The notes: a model not told the origin generated them from the sequence alone. A stretch of 64,000 nt of DNA from Parasporobacterium sp. (GCA_017510065.1 JAFWOB010000212.1:1-64000); one strand, 5' to 3'. Shown: positions 16,504-25,469, counted from the stretch's first letter. Made by a program: numbers and translations.

Positions 16504-17490
16504 TCAGACCTCCAGATAATCTACAAATCTCTCTTCCAGGAGATAATCTTCTGTAATCTTAAGATCCTTACCGGTCAGCTGCTCCACTGCCCGGACCAGA
16601 TGCATCGCGTCGATCCCGTACTTTTTCATCAGGTACATCTTGGAGGCTCCGTGAGGATAACCCGGAAGCCCGATCTTTACGAGACGCCTGTCCAGGCCGT
16701 TCTCCGCGATCATTTCCGCCACCGCGCTTCCCAGGCCGCCGATCTCATAATGGTTTTCAATGGTCACCGCACCGTATCTGCATTTCCGGAGACTGTCAAG
16801 GATCGTGGGATCTGTAAACGGCTTCATGGTGGACACATGCATATGCTGCACGGAAAGGCCTTTTTCCTTCAGGGCTCCTGTTGCCCTGATCGCTTCCTCG
16901 GTACAGATGCTGGAGGACAGCAGAAGGACGTCCTCGCCTTCACTCAGCACACGGGCCCGATTAAACTGCATCGGCTCTTCCGCCGGGAACAGCCGCGGCA
17001 CTTCTTTCCTCAGCATACGGATAAACACAGGACCGTTCCTTTCGTAGGCCAGATCCAGTACGCCTTCGATCTCCGTGGCATCTCCGATATCGAAGATCGT
17101 CATGTTCGGTACCGTACGCAGCACGCCCACATCATTGATCGACTGGTGGGAAACGCCGCCGGGCGTGGTGATGCCGGGGACAAATCCCACAAAGACCACC
17201 GGGAGATTGGGATATGCCACGCTCATCTCCAGCTGATCCAGGATCCGTCGGTAAAGAAAAACGGAAAACGTATGGATGAAGGGACGATACCCTTCCCTGG
17301 CTAGACCGGCTGCCCAGGAGCACATGTTCTGCTCCGCGATCCCCATGGTGAAATACCGGTCCGGATACGTACTGCGGAATTTTTTTACTTCGCAGGAAGA
17401 TCCCAGATCGGCGGAAAGGACCACCACTTCCGGATGCTTCGCCGCAAACTCGATCATACAGCGTTCATGGGTGTTGACTTCGATCTTCAT
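16504..17490 (-). CDS. Transketolase C-terminal subunit
   Basis: A 328-residue protein holding the pyrimidine-binding and C-terminal domains of transketolase. The catalytic glutamate that activates thiamine diphosphate is in MGIAEQNM (about residue 50). TTPGGVSHQSINDVGVLR provides the family histidine, and the final third is the transketolase C domain (MKPFTDPTILDSLR). It needs the N-terminal subunit encoded just upstream; their genes overlap by 4 bp (ATGA). Together they move two-carbon units between sugar phosphates. Association with a RuBisCO-like protein instead of pentose-phosphate genes suggests a specialised substrate such as apulose 4-phosphate, for which split transketolases are known (inference). 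Confidence 0.92.
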   Translation of the reverse strand: MKIEVNTHERCMIEFAAKHPEVVVLSADLGSSCEVKKFRSTYPDRYFTMGIAEQNMCSWAAGLAREGYRPFIHTFSVFLYRRILDQLEMSVAYPNLPVVFVGFVPGITTPGGVSHQSINDVGVLRTVPNMTIFDIGDATEIEGVLDLAYERNGPVFIRMLRKEVPRLFPAEEPMQFNRARVLSEGEDVLLLSSSICTEEAIRATGALKEKGLSVQHMHVSTMKPFTDPTILDSLRKCRYGAVTIENHYEIGGLGSAVAEMIAENGLDRRLVKIGLPGYPHGASKMYLMKKYGIDAMHLVRAVEQLTGKDLKITEDYLLEERFVDYLEV

Positions 17491-18425
17491 TTTCCTTCAC
17501 CTCCCATCTCTTCGTAGATCTTCTCATATACCGGACGTTCTTCTGGAGAGATCCGTACAAAATGAAGCAGCGGATATTTTTCTTTCAGAGGCGGGACTCC
17601 GGTATAGCCGTGTGTACGGCAGATGACGACCAGAGGTTTTTTCGCGTGACCGGTTCGGCAGGCTTTTACCAGGCTGTCGATGTCATGCCCGTCGCAGGTC
17701 ACACATTTTGCGCCAAAGGAGCAAAACCTTTCCTCCAGAGGCTCTATGATCATCTGGTCCTCGATGGCTCCTTCCACCTGCTGTCCGTTGGCGTCCACGA
17801 TGATGATAAAATTATCCAGCTGATAGTAAGCTGCTGTCTGGATGCATTCCCAGGTCTGGCCCTCCTGGAGTTCTCCGTCTCCCAGGAGGCAGTATACAAG
17901 ACCTGTATCCCCTTTCATCTTTCTGGCATGAGCTGTCCCGGCGGCGATGGATATGGTCTGCCCCAGGGAGCCCGCCGTATTTTCAAATCCGGGAGAATGC
18001 TCTGCACCGATCATTTCCATGTTCCATCCGTCCACATTGAATTTGTCCAGAGCCGAAGGGCTGATCCTGCCGGTCGCTGCCAGCGCGCAGTAGATCACAG
18101 ACGCATAATGGCAGCAGGATACGAAGAAACGGTCTTTGTCCGGAGCAGGTGCTCCGTTGTACAAAGATCCATGCTGATAGTCCATATTATCGGGGCCAGG
18201 CACTCCCGGGAACGGAATGGCATCCCAGGCGCCTGCGGAAGGTCCCAGGTTCATGATCTTCGTGTACAAAGATGCGATGATCTCCGCTGAAGAACAGGCC
18301 TGGGCCAGATAGCATCCCCCGGTCTTCAGCGCGATCCCCAGGATCTGCCGGCGGATGGAATCCGCAATCTTCTGTGTTTCGGCTTTTGTATAACGTGTCT
18401 TTGTTTTTCGCACAAGATCAGTCAT
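17487..18425 (-). CDS. Transketolase N-terminal (thiamine diphosphate-binding) subunit
   Basis: A 312-residue protein with the diphosphate-binding half of transketolase. The thiamine motif is intact (GDGELQEG followed about 26 residues later by VDANGQQ). The substrate and cofactor region GAPAPDKDRFFVSCCHYA and the AEHSPGFENTAGSLGQ loop are recognisable. The ATG at 18425 has AAGGAGGCAGGAT directly before it; an upstream start would run into the promoter. It is the first gene of the transketolase/RuBisCO-like operon and sits 56 bp behind a near-consensus promoter. Confidence 0.92.
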   Translation of the reverse strand: MTDLVRKTKTRYTKAETQKIADSIRRQILGIALKTGGCYLAQACSSAEIIASLYTKIMNLGPSAGAWDAIPFPGVPGPDNMDYQHGSLYNGAPAPDKDRFFVSCCHYASVIYCALAATGRISPSALDKFNVDGWNMEMIGAEHSPGFENTAGSLGQTISIAAGTAHARKMKGDTGLVYCLLGDGELQEGQTWECIQTAAYYQLDNFIIIVDANGQQVEGAIEDQMIIEPLEERFCSFGAKCVTCDGHDIDSLVKACRTGHAKKPLVVICRTHGYTGVPPLKEKYPLLHFVRISPEERPVYEKIYEEMGGEGK

Positions 18426-18480
18426 ATCCTGCCTCCTTGTCTGCCTTTCGGCAATGCTTTGAATGATTGTTCTGCGATTT

Positions 18481-18509
18481 ATTATACTACCGGGAAAATA
18501 CCTGTTCAA
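18481..18509 (-). promoter_or_regulatory. Near-consensus promoter of the transketolase/RuBisCO-like operon
   Basis: On the minus strand TTGAAC (18504-18509) and a perfect TATAAT (18481-18486) are spaced by exactly 17 bp. The -35 lies in the loop/stem of an imperfect hairpin with arms ACCGGGA and TCCCGGT (about 18489-18526). That hairpin immediately follows the stop of the SDF transporter and may terminate it or act as an operator. Confidence 0.75.
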
Positions 18510-18526
18510 TCAGGTCTTTCTCCCGG

Positions 18527-20134
18527 TTAAACGTCCATTTTCCGGAGTATTGAGCGGTTGATCAGACCAACCTTGTCCGCCTGATGGATCATTTCGATCT
18601 GCAGCATCATCTGATTAGACGCTGTAGCGAAGATTCCGAAGATAATATCAAAAACCATGGCTGGAATCAGGACATCATCCGGAATTCCCAGCATATAGAA
18701 TACCACAATATAAACCAGAAGGCTGACCCCGGGAACCGGCGGCGCCGCTTCCATCAGTACAGCAACCAGAAGTACCGCCATCACATACCACAGCCAGGTG
18801 ACCCTGACCCGGTACAGAGCTGCTGCCTGAACGGTAAAGACCAGAGCCCCCAGAATACTGGCCGGCATATAAAGGACCAGTCCGTGAGACAGACTGACTT
18901 CTGTAAAATCCCGGTTCATCCCCATTTTCCTGACGCAGGAGATCTCCGTCTGACCGTAGGAAGCATTTAAAGAACCGTTCTTCAGCGTTGTAAGAAACGG
19001 CTTTCCCATTTTTCTCAAAAGCACTCCGACGGAAACATGTTTGGTTAATGCGGTAAATATGATTGCTGCTGCCAGGACCAGTGCCAGCAGGACCAGCGCT
19101 AAGGCCAGTGGTTTCCAGAGTCCCACCAGAAGACCGATCTGCCCGGTCCCGATCCGCAGGCTCAACAGAATACAGGTAAAAATGGGAACCAGCCAACTGC
19201 TCCAGTCCGCCGCCAGCATTCCAACGGAGTTAAGTTGTTTGAAGAACTTGACCAGGTTCGGCACCCGGTCTCTGATGAGATTCAGCATTCCTCCAAGAAT
19301 AAAGGCGAGCAGGATCAGCTGCGGAGTATCGGCATCTACAAAGGGAGTGATCAGATTCGAGGGAACAATCTGGAAGAATTCCTCCATCACCTCGCTTACC
19401 GTATCCAGATCCATTTGTTGGGGAAAGACTGTCACACGGGAGATCAAAGAACTAATGGCAACCGTAAAAGCAGCAATCCCGGCGGTGATCAGAAAATACC
19501 TGGCAATCACCCACCGGCCGCTGGTCCCTTTCCCGGAAAGCCTTCCCATTCCCAGCACGGTCGTTATAACCATCAAAAAAATGACAGGGCCCGAGATCAG
19601 ATTCAGGATACGATTCCACAGGTCATAGATCGGCGTGAAAATACCGTTCAGATACACATATCCTTCTTCCGTGGGAAGCAAAAGGCGCAGAAGCACTCCT
19701 GCCGCGACAGCGATCGCAATGGCGAATACAACACGGAGCACCGGGTTCATTCTCTGGGAAGGAAGGGTAAGCCGCAGGATATTACGGTTCTGCGTATAAT
19801 AGTACTGCGGAATGATCCCAAGAGAGCTGAGCATGGATTCATTCCAGTCCTCCAGTTCCGTTTCCTGCGTATTAAGAGGGTTATAAATATCCCCTTCCAG
19901 TTCGATCTGAAGGTTCGGGCTGTTGATCCGATGGTAAAACAGCACCCGGAACTTCTTTCCTTCCCCGAAGCGGTCACGATATCTTAACAGCAGTTCTTCC
20001 ATAGACAGCCGGATCCGGATCCGGTTCTGCCGCTCGACATGATTCGTTTCCAGTATCCGCATCAGAAATTCCGAACATTCATCAATACCGGTCCCGTTCA
20101 GCAGAAATGTCCGCTGTTCATTTTTGGATCTCAT
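18527..20134 (-). CDS. SDF-family dicarboxylate/amino acid:cation symporter with extra N-terminal domain
   Basis: A 535-residue protein. Residues about 140-520 form a sodium:dicarboxylate symporter (SDF/DAACS) with the usual eight spans plus re-entrant hairpins; the segment NGSLNASYGQTE corresponds to the first re-entrant loop and ASNQMMLQIEMIHQADK to the C-terminal helix. The first roughly 130 residues are soluble and not part of that family. They contain IRIRLSMEELLLRYRDRF followed by strand-rich sequence and faintly resemble a GHKL/anti-sigma ATPase fold without its N-box asparagine. The gene follows the LTA-synthase-like gene by 33 bp and shares its operon. Transported solute unknown. Confidence 0.85.
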   Translation of the reverse strand: MRSKNEQRTFLLNGTGIDECSEFLMRILETNHVERQNRIRIRLSMEELLLRYRDRFGEGKKFRVLFYHRINSPNLQIELEGDIYNPLNTQETELEDWNESMLSSLGIIPQYYYTQNRNILRLTLPSQRMNPVLRVVFAIAIAVAAGVLLRLLLPTEEGYVYLNGIFTPIYDLWNRILNLISGPVIFLMVITTVLGMGRLSGKGTSGRWVIARYFLITAGIAAFTVAISSLISRVTVFPQQMDLDTVSEVMEEFFQIVPSNLITPFVDADTPQLILLAFILGGMLNLIRDRVPNLVKFFKQLNSVGMLAADWSSWLVPIFTCILLSLRIGTGQIGLLVGLWKPLALALVLLALVLAAAIIFTALTKHVSVGVLLRKMGKPFLTTLKNGSLNASYGQTEISCVRKMGMNRDFTEVSLSHGLVLYMPASILGALVFTVQAAALYRVRVTWLWYVMAVLLVAVLMEAAPPVPGVSLLVYIVVFYMLGIPDDVLIPAMVFDIIFGIFATASNQMMLQIEMIHQADKVGLINRSILRKMDV

Positions 20135-20167
20135 AATTTTAGTTCTCCCTGAAAGCCCTGCTGGTTT

Positions 20168-22360
20168 CTATCGGTTCAGATAGAAGGTCTGGGGATAAAT
20201 CTGCCTGCCATAGTCCATGTCAGAACCGAACAGCCAGGCATAGTAGTCATTTTTAATGATCAGGTCGGAAAGGTTCAGGCGGTTCTGAACGATCCGGTCG
20301 ATCCGGTGGAAATACACCCGGTCATCATCCTCCGGATCATTGGGATAATACGCATTGTCCACACAGCTGTATTTTCCTTTTTCCGTCACCCAGGATCCGT
20401 TCTGCCAAAATACGATCGCTTCCGCATCCGAGAACACATCCCTTCCTGCCAGAAGTCTGGAATCGTATTCAAACCCAAACAGATTGGAAAGAGTCGGTAC
20501 GATATCCAGGCTGAAAACCGGCGCCGTGATCGTACAGGCCATGTCCCGATCCTCATGTTCCAGGCTTCCGCACCAGATCAGCAGTTCGCTCTCATCCTGT
20601 TCCCAGTCCTGATAATGGTCATGTCCCAACAGCTCCGGCAGGTAATCGATCTCATTTTCCCACGCCTCGGACGGCAGAAGCCCGTATGGAAAATGATCCG
20701 GGCAGACTACGATCACCGTATCGTCGGCAATTCCCGCCTCCTCCAGCGTATCGATCACATATCCCATCGCCTGGTCTAATTCCACATTGTGCGCGAAATA
20801 GTATTTCAGTTTATCCGAATAACGATCCCCCACCGCTTCTTCTACCAGGTCCAGATTGTAAACCGCATAATAATCATCTCCAACATACGGTGCATGTCCG
20901 GAGAAAGACATGTAGTAGACGCTGAAAGGCGTCTTCTCCAGATACAGCGGCAGTGTGGACTCAAACAGCGTGATATCACTGTAGATAAAGCTGTTTCCGA
21001 TCAACTCCTCCAGTCCGTCTCCATCGGCGATCCAGTCGTGATAACCGAGATTCGGATGGGTATACATCCTCTCGTAGTAATTGCAGTCCCCATTGTGAAA
21101 TGCCGCATTATAATAATCCTGTCTCTGCAGCTGGTTGCCGGGGGTGAAGTAGTTGTTATGATGTTCTGTTTCCACTACGGTCTCCATCCCGTCCAGCGGA
21201 GCAAGCCCCAGCAGGAAGGAAACTTCACCGGTGCTCGTGGAACCGCCCCAAAAAGGCTGGTAAAAGTCGGTAAAATTGATCCCGTTATATTTCATCCGGT
21301 AAAGGGTCGGTGTCATGACCGGATCGATGACCCCGGTGTCAAATGCTTCCGCACAGACCAGGATCAGGTTTTTTCCTTTAAACAGACCCGTATAGCTGTT
21401 CTTGTTTGTGCCGTTCAGTCCGGACACATACTCCGTGATCTGATTGATATTGGGATTTCCGGTATTTGCGACAGCATCGAAATCAATGTCCATAATATTC
21501 AGTCCCGTCTCTGTCTTTCTTCCCGACTCTTCGGAAAGAGCAGTCCCGGTTCCGTCTGCCGCATCTGCCTGATCTGTTCCTGATACGTCATCTGCCTCCG
21601 CTGTCAATGCTTCAGCCTCATCTGTATCAGCCTCCACCGTTTTCATATCCTCCCCTGCAGGTGCCTCTTCCTCCTTTTCCAGCGTTTTTCTGGCAGGACT
21701 TCCAAAGAGCTTATATTGAATATCCAGTCTGGTCGCCGTTAAGACGCCGAAGTGCCTGACTGCAGAATCATAGGTATAATTGGTCCGGTAGCTGGCCCTG
21801 AGAGAGGTAACATTGCAAAGGACCACACAGAACGCAAAAACAAGAAGGCAAATGTCCAGGAGTTTCCCTCTGTGTATTTTCTTCAGATACGGAAACACAA
21901 AGATCTTTTTCGCAAAGATCCAGTATAGTACGGAGGGGAGGAACAAAACCAGGATCCGCAGCAGAGATCCGATCACTGCGGAAAATACGCTGGATCCGAA
22001 CTCTGCAGCGGCATTACCTGCACCTGCCGCAACATTCCCCGGTGGAAGGTACACTTGGAAAGAATTCTGGATCACGACATTGAACGCATGCCAGAAGGAA
22101 AGAAGAGATGCTATTACGCCGATCACATATCTTGCAATCGTCTTGTTAAACAGCAGCGCAACAAAGGTGAACACTACGCCTGCAGTGATGTCAAAACATG
22201 CTGCCATGATAAACCCGCTGAACTTTACTGATGCAAAGATGCGGGTAAACAGCCCCAGATAAAGCATCAGGAGAGGCAGGAAAAGAAAGATCGCGTATTT
22301 TCCCGGCGAATTGCTTCTTCTTCGTCTGTTCTGTTTTGTTTTCGCATTTACCGATTTCAA
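20168..22360 (-). CDS. LTA synthase-like membrane sulfatase-fold protein
   Basis: A 730-residue protein with five or so N-terminal transmembrane spans (about 20-200), an acidic, Ala/Asp/Glu-rich linker (about 225-290) and an extracytoplasmic alkaline-phosphatase/sulfatase-fold domain. The domain has the first metal site near LILVCAEAFD, the nucleophile region GGSTSTGE, FSGHAPYVGDDYYAVY and the metal motif CPDHFPYG. LtaS relatives transfer glycerol phosphate from phosphatidylglycerol to build lipoteichoic acid or decorate glycans. The start is a TTG at 22360 preceded by AGGAG with a 6-base spacing. It follows the phosphoesterase gene with a 3-bp gap. Whether it is a true LTA synthase or a glycan phosphotransferase is open. 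Confidence 0.88.
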   Translation of the reverse strand: MKSVNAKTKQNRRRRSNSPGKYAIFLFLPLLMLYLGLFTRIFASVKFSGFIMAACFDITAGVVFTFVALLFNKTIARYVIGVIASLLSFWHAFNVVIQNSFQVYLPPGNVAAGAGNAAAEFGSSVFSAVIGSLLRILVLFLPSVLYWIFAKKIFVFPYLKKIHRGKLLDICLLVFAFCVVLCNVTSLRASYRTNYTYDSAVRHFGVLTATRLDIQYKLFGSPARKTLEKEEEAPAGEDMKTVEADTDEAEALTAEADDVSGTDQADAADGTGTALSEESGRKTETGLNIMDIDFDAVANTGNPNINQITEYVSGLNGTNKNSYTGLFKGKNLILVCAEAFDTGVIDPVMTPTLYRMKYNGINFTDFYQPFWGGSTSTGEVSFLLGLAPLDGMETVVETEHHNNYFTPGNQLQRQDYYNAAFHNGDCNYYERMYTHPNLGYHDWIADGDGLEELIGNSFIYSDITLFESTLPLYLEKTPFSVYYMSFSGHAPYVGDDYYAVYNLDLVEEAVGDRYSDKLKYYFAHNVELDQAMGYVIDTLEEAGIADDTVIVVCPDHFPYGLLPSEAWENEIDYLPELLGHDHYQDWEQDESELLIWCGSLEHEDRDMACTITAPVFSLDIVPTLSNLFGFEYDSRLLAGRDVFSDAEAIVFWQNGSWVTEKGKYSCVDNAYYPNDPEDDDRVYFHRIDRIVQNRLNLSDLIIKNDYYAWLFGSDMDYGRQIYPQTFYLNR

Positions 22361-22363
22361 TAA

Positions 22364-22831
22364 TTACTCCTGCTCTTCCGATTCTTTCACTATACCGTTG
22401 TCTGCTGTCAGGAAGCAGTAGCTGCCGCCGGCAGCGCTTCCCGGATTGATGAGAGTGATCCCTTCCCTGATCAGAAAGGTTTTCCTGTGGGTATGGCCAA
22501 AAAGGGCAGCCTGGCAGTTTCTCTTTTTTGCTTCCTCCACCAGTCCCCAGAGGCCGTATTTCACATTCTGCTCATGCCCATGAGTGATCAGGAAGCGGAC
22601 CCCGCCGTATTCCCGCACGATCGTTTCCGGCTCCCGGCTGGCCCTGTCACAGTTGCCCCTGACGCGGCATACAACTCTCTCCTCTTCTATTCCGCAGGCC
22701 AGGAGCGCATTGTCAAAATCCCATTCCCCATCTCCCAGGAAAATGATCGCTCCGGCATCCGGATGGCTGAGTATGATATCGGTCAGATTTTCGTCATGTC
22801 CGTGGGAATCAGACAATACCAGCAGTTTCAT
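22364..22831 (-). CDS. YfcE/MJ0936-type metallophosphoesterase
   Basis: A 155-residue calcineurin-like phosphoesterase with the full set of metal motifs: LSDSHG (residues 6-11), FLGDGE, RGNCD, THGH and GHTHR. Members of this group hydrolyse phosphodiesters in vitro and need Mn or similar metals; physiological substrates are rarely known. ATG 22831 is preceded by AAAGGAACTGTGCC. It begins the operon that continues into the LTA-synthase-like and SDF transporter genes. It is divergent from the pepF gene, with about 160 bp between the starts. Confidence 0.92.
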   Translation of the reverse strand: MKLLVLSDSHGHDENLTDIILSHPDAGAIIFLGDGEWDFDNALLACGIEEERVVCRVRGNCDRASREPETIVREYGGVRFLITHGHEQNVKYGLWGLVEEAKKRNCQAALFGHTHRKTFLIREGITLINPGSAAGGSYCFLTADNGIVKESEEQE

Positions 22832-22993
22832 GGCACAGTTCCTTTCTGTATATATCAGAATATTATAGCACATCCTTTCTGTTCGGACAGCGCTTTTTTC
22901 ATCGTGATCATTTTGTGTAAAGCTTGTTCGCTTTTCTGCCTGTTTCGATGTATAATGGCTGAAAATCCATATAAATGCGGAAGGAGTTATATC

Positions 22994-24946
22994 ATGAAAA
23001 CAGGAAGACGGTTACTTGCAGCAATTCTTGCCGGCGCAGTTCTTTTCTCCGGCGCAGTTCCGGCAGCAGCAGAAACAGCACCTGCCCCCGGCGGATGGAC
23101 CAGTACGGAAGTATTGGAAGCACCGGCAGCAGAAGCTGCTGATATCGTCCCGGAAGAATTGCGGACAGAATGGGATCTTACAAAGATCTATGCTGATGAG
23201 CAGGAATGGCAGGAAGATTACGAAAAAGTCATGGACATGCTCTCACAGTACGATAGTTACCGAGGTACCCTGAACACAGCGGAAAATATCTATGATTACT
23301 TTCAGTTCGGATACCTCACGGAACTGACTGCTCTCCAGGGCAAGCTGATGATGTATGCCTATCTGGGATATTATCTGAACCCGACGGATCCCACCTTCAC
23401 TTCCATGCTTGCTCAGCTGGATGCCATGGATGTTACGGAAATGCAGCTGAGTGCCTTTGCCGATCCGGAGATCTATGATCTTCCCCTGGAAGAAAGAGAG
23501 GAAATCTTCTCCGATCCGCTGTTTGAAGGATATGATTACTGGCTGAGAGCTTACACCGATCCTGATGCGGAACCCCTTGGCGAAGAAGCAACCCAGGTGG
23601 CTGCCGTTACGTCCATGGGATATGGCTACCCGGAAATGGTCTTCGAGGTCCTGAACAGTGTGGAACTGCCGGACCCGGTGATCACTATGCCGGATGGAAT
23701 CGAGGAAACCCTCACGGAAGAGCTGTATTATGAGATCATCTATTCGCCTGATTATGATGAAGAATTCAAGGCAGAAGCCAATCAGATCATTCTGACCCGG
23801 GTCAAGGGATTTGCCAATACTTTTGCTTTACTTCTGGAGGCGAACGCCTCCCAGGCATACGCCAACGCTCTTCTCAACAATTATGAGACCACCAGAGAGT
23901 CTGCTATGGATATGTACGATGTGGATCCCTCAATCTATGATATGCTGGTAGAGGCGGCTCATGACGGCGCACCGGATTATCACCGGTATCTGAACACCCA
24001 TGCCAAGGGCCTCGGCCTCGAAGAGCAGTTCCCTTATCATATGGGAACTTATGTCTCTGACTTTGATCCAGGTCTCGTTTCCTACGAGGATGCGGTTGCT
24101 GAAGTAGTGGACGCGCTGAGCATCCTGGGAGAAGAATATATCGATACGTTCACAGAGATCATCACCAGCGGGCAGGTGGATGTTTATCCTTCGGACACCA
24201 AGACAACCGGTGCGTTTGAAACCAAGATCAGCAATGATTACCTTCCATGGGTACTGTTCAACTACATGGGGTATCCTGATGATGTCAGCACCATTGCCCA
24301 CGAAATGGGGCATGCGGTCTATGATACCTTTTCCACCCGCTCCCAGCCTGCCATTTATTCTTCTCCGACGATCTTCACCCAGGAGATCGCATCAACCACC
24401 AATGAGATCCTTTACTACACCTACAAGATGAACAACGCCGCCGATGACGATGAACGGCTGTTCTATCTGGAAAACCTCCTTTCCATGTTCAGCGGCACCT
24501 TCTTCATCCAGATGTGGTACGCGGAATTTGAGGATTATCTGTACCAGATTGTGGAATCCGGTTATTCCCTGGATGCCGAAGACCTCGGCGACAAGTGGAT
24601 GGAACTGTTGGAACTGTACCGTTCCGACGCCATCAAGAGTTATCCGGATTCCCGCTACCAGTGGGCTGACATCCCGCATTTCTATTATGTGTATTACGTA
24701 TACCAGTATGCAAGCGCTGTTTGTTATGCGGCTTCTATCGCGGAGCGTATCCTGAGCGGAGAAGAAGGAGCGGTCGATGACTATCTGGCTTTCCTGAAAC
24801 TCGGCGGCAGTGCTTCCCCGGAAGACCTGCTCAGTACAGCAGGGATCGATCCGATGGATGAAACCACCTATCAGGAAGCCCTGGATTATTTTGGCGGTCT
24901 GGTGGATACCTATGAAGAACTGGTGAATGCGAAACTGGCGGAGTGA
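22994..24946 (+). CDS. Secreted M3-family oligoendopeptidase F-like protein
   Basis: A 650-residue zinc metallopeptidase. The start at 22994 has AAGGAG upstream and gives a classical signal peptide (MKTGRRLLAAILAGAVLFSGAVPAAAE). The N-terminal helical PepF domain (about 55-250, beginning WDLTKIYADEQEW) and the M3 catalytic domain follow, with the zinc motif HEMGH at His436-His440 and the third ligand region QEIASTTNE. PepF enzymes are usually cytosolic, cleaving short peptides; this copy is exported and would digest peptides at the cell surface or in the medium. It is a single-gene unit with a good terminator. Confidence 0.93.
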   Translation: MKTGRRLLAAILAGAVLFSGAVPAAAETAPAPGGWTSTEVLEAPAAEAADIVPEELRTEWDLTKIYADEQEWQEDYEKVMDMLSQYDSYRGTLNTAENIYDYFQFGYLTELTALQGKLMMYAYLGYYLNPTDPTFTSMLAQLDAMDVTEMQLSAFADPEIYDLPLEEREEIFSDPLFEGYDYWLRAYTDPDAEPLGEEATQVAAVTSMGYGYPEMVFEVLNSVELPDPVITMPDGIEETLTEELYYEIIYSPDYDEEFKAEANQIILTRVKGFANTFALLLEANASQAYANALLNNYETTRESAMDMYDVDPSIYDMLVEAAHDGAPDYHRYLNTHAKGLGLEEQFPYHMGTYVSDFDPGLVSYEDAVAEVVDALSILGEEYIDTFTEIITSGQVDVYPSDTKTTGAFETKISNDYLPWVLFNYMGYPDDVSTIAHEMGHAVYDTFSTRSQPAIYSSPTIFTQEIASTTNEILYYTYKMNNAADDDERLFYLENLLSMFSGTFFIQMWYAEFEDYLYQIVESGYSLDAEDLGDKWMELLELYRSDAIKSYPDSRYQWADIPHFYYVYYVYQYASAVCYAASIAERILSGEEGAVDDYLAFLKLGGSASPEDLLSTAGIDPMDETTYQEALDYFGGLVDTYEELVNAKLAE

Positions 24947-24963
24947 TGCTATACCGCATGCAG

Positions 24964-25000
24964 CGGCCGGCTTTCCGCTCGGAGAGCCGGCCGTTTTTTG
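24964..25000 (+). terminator. Rho-independent terminator after the secreted peptidase
   Basis: CGGCCGGCT (24964-24972) pairs with AGCCGGCCG (24985-24993), extended inside by a few bases, followed by TTTTTT. It begins 17 bp after the peptidase stop. Confidence 0.8.
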
Positions 25001-25004
25001 CATC

Positions 25005-25034
25005 TTGATTCACCCATTCACCTTGCGGTATAAT
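25005..25034 (+). promoter_or_regulatory. Promoter of the Rrf2 regulator
   Basis: TTGATT (25005-25010) and a perfect TATAAT (25029-25034), 18 bp apart, lie about 31 bp before the ATG at 25065. Such regulators often repress their own promoter. Confidence 0.6.
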
Positions 25035-25064
25035 CGGCAAATAAATCCAAAAGGCGGTAATGCT

Positions 25065-25469
25065 ATGATTTCTACAAGAGGACGATATGCGATCCGGGTC
25101 ATGATCGACCTGGCAGAACACGAAGATGGCGGTTATGTGCCCCTGAAAGATATAGCCGCTCGGCAGGACCTGTCAAAAAAATATCTGGAGATCATCGTGA
25201 AAGATATGGTCTCCGGCGGACTGTTGGTCGGCGTCAGCGGAAAAGGCGGAGGCTATAAACTGTGCCGAAAGCCTGAGGAATATTCCGTAGGAGAAATTCT
25301 GGAACTTATGGAAGGTTCCCTGTCTACAGTCGCCTGCCTGGCAGACGATGCGGTTCCCTGCCCGAGAGCCGCAGATTGCAAGACGCTGCCCCTCTGGTCT
25401 GAATATGACCGGCTCACCCATGACTTCTTCTATGGCAAACATCTCAGCGACCTGATCGAAAAACATTGA
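25065..25469 (+). CDS. Rrf2 family transcriptional regulator with a cysteine cluster
   Basis: A 134-residue winged-helix regulator beginning MISTRGRYAIRVMIDLAEH, the classic Rrf2 start. Helix-turn-helix and wing are at KDIAARQDLSKKYLEIIV and SGKGGGYKL. Residues around 95-110 carry three cysteines (ACLADD..PCPRAADCK) in the place where IscR and NsrR bind an iron-sulfur cluster, although the spacing is C-x7-C-x5-C. It may sense iron-sulfur status, redox state or NO. AAGGCGGTAATGCT lies before the ATG. The next gene, a hydantoinase-family protein, starts 53 bp downstream on the same strand and may be its target. Confidence 0.9.
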   Translation: MISTRGRYAIRVMIDLAEHEDGGYVPLKDIAARQDLSKKYLEIIVKDMVSGGLLVGVSGKGGGYKLCRKPEEYSVGEILELMEGSLSTVACLADDAVPCPRAADCKTLPLWSEYDRLTHDFFYGKHLSDLIEKH

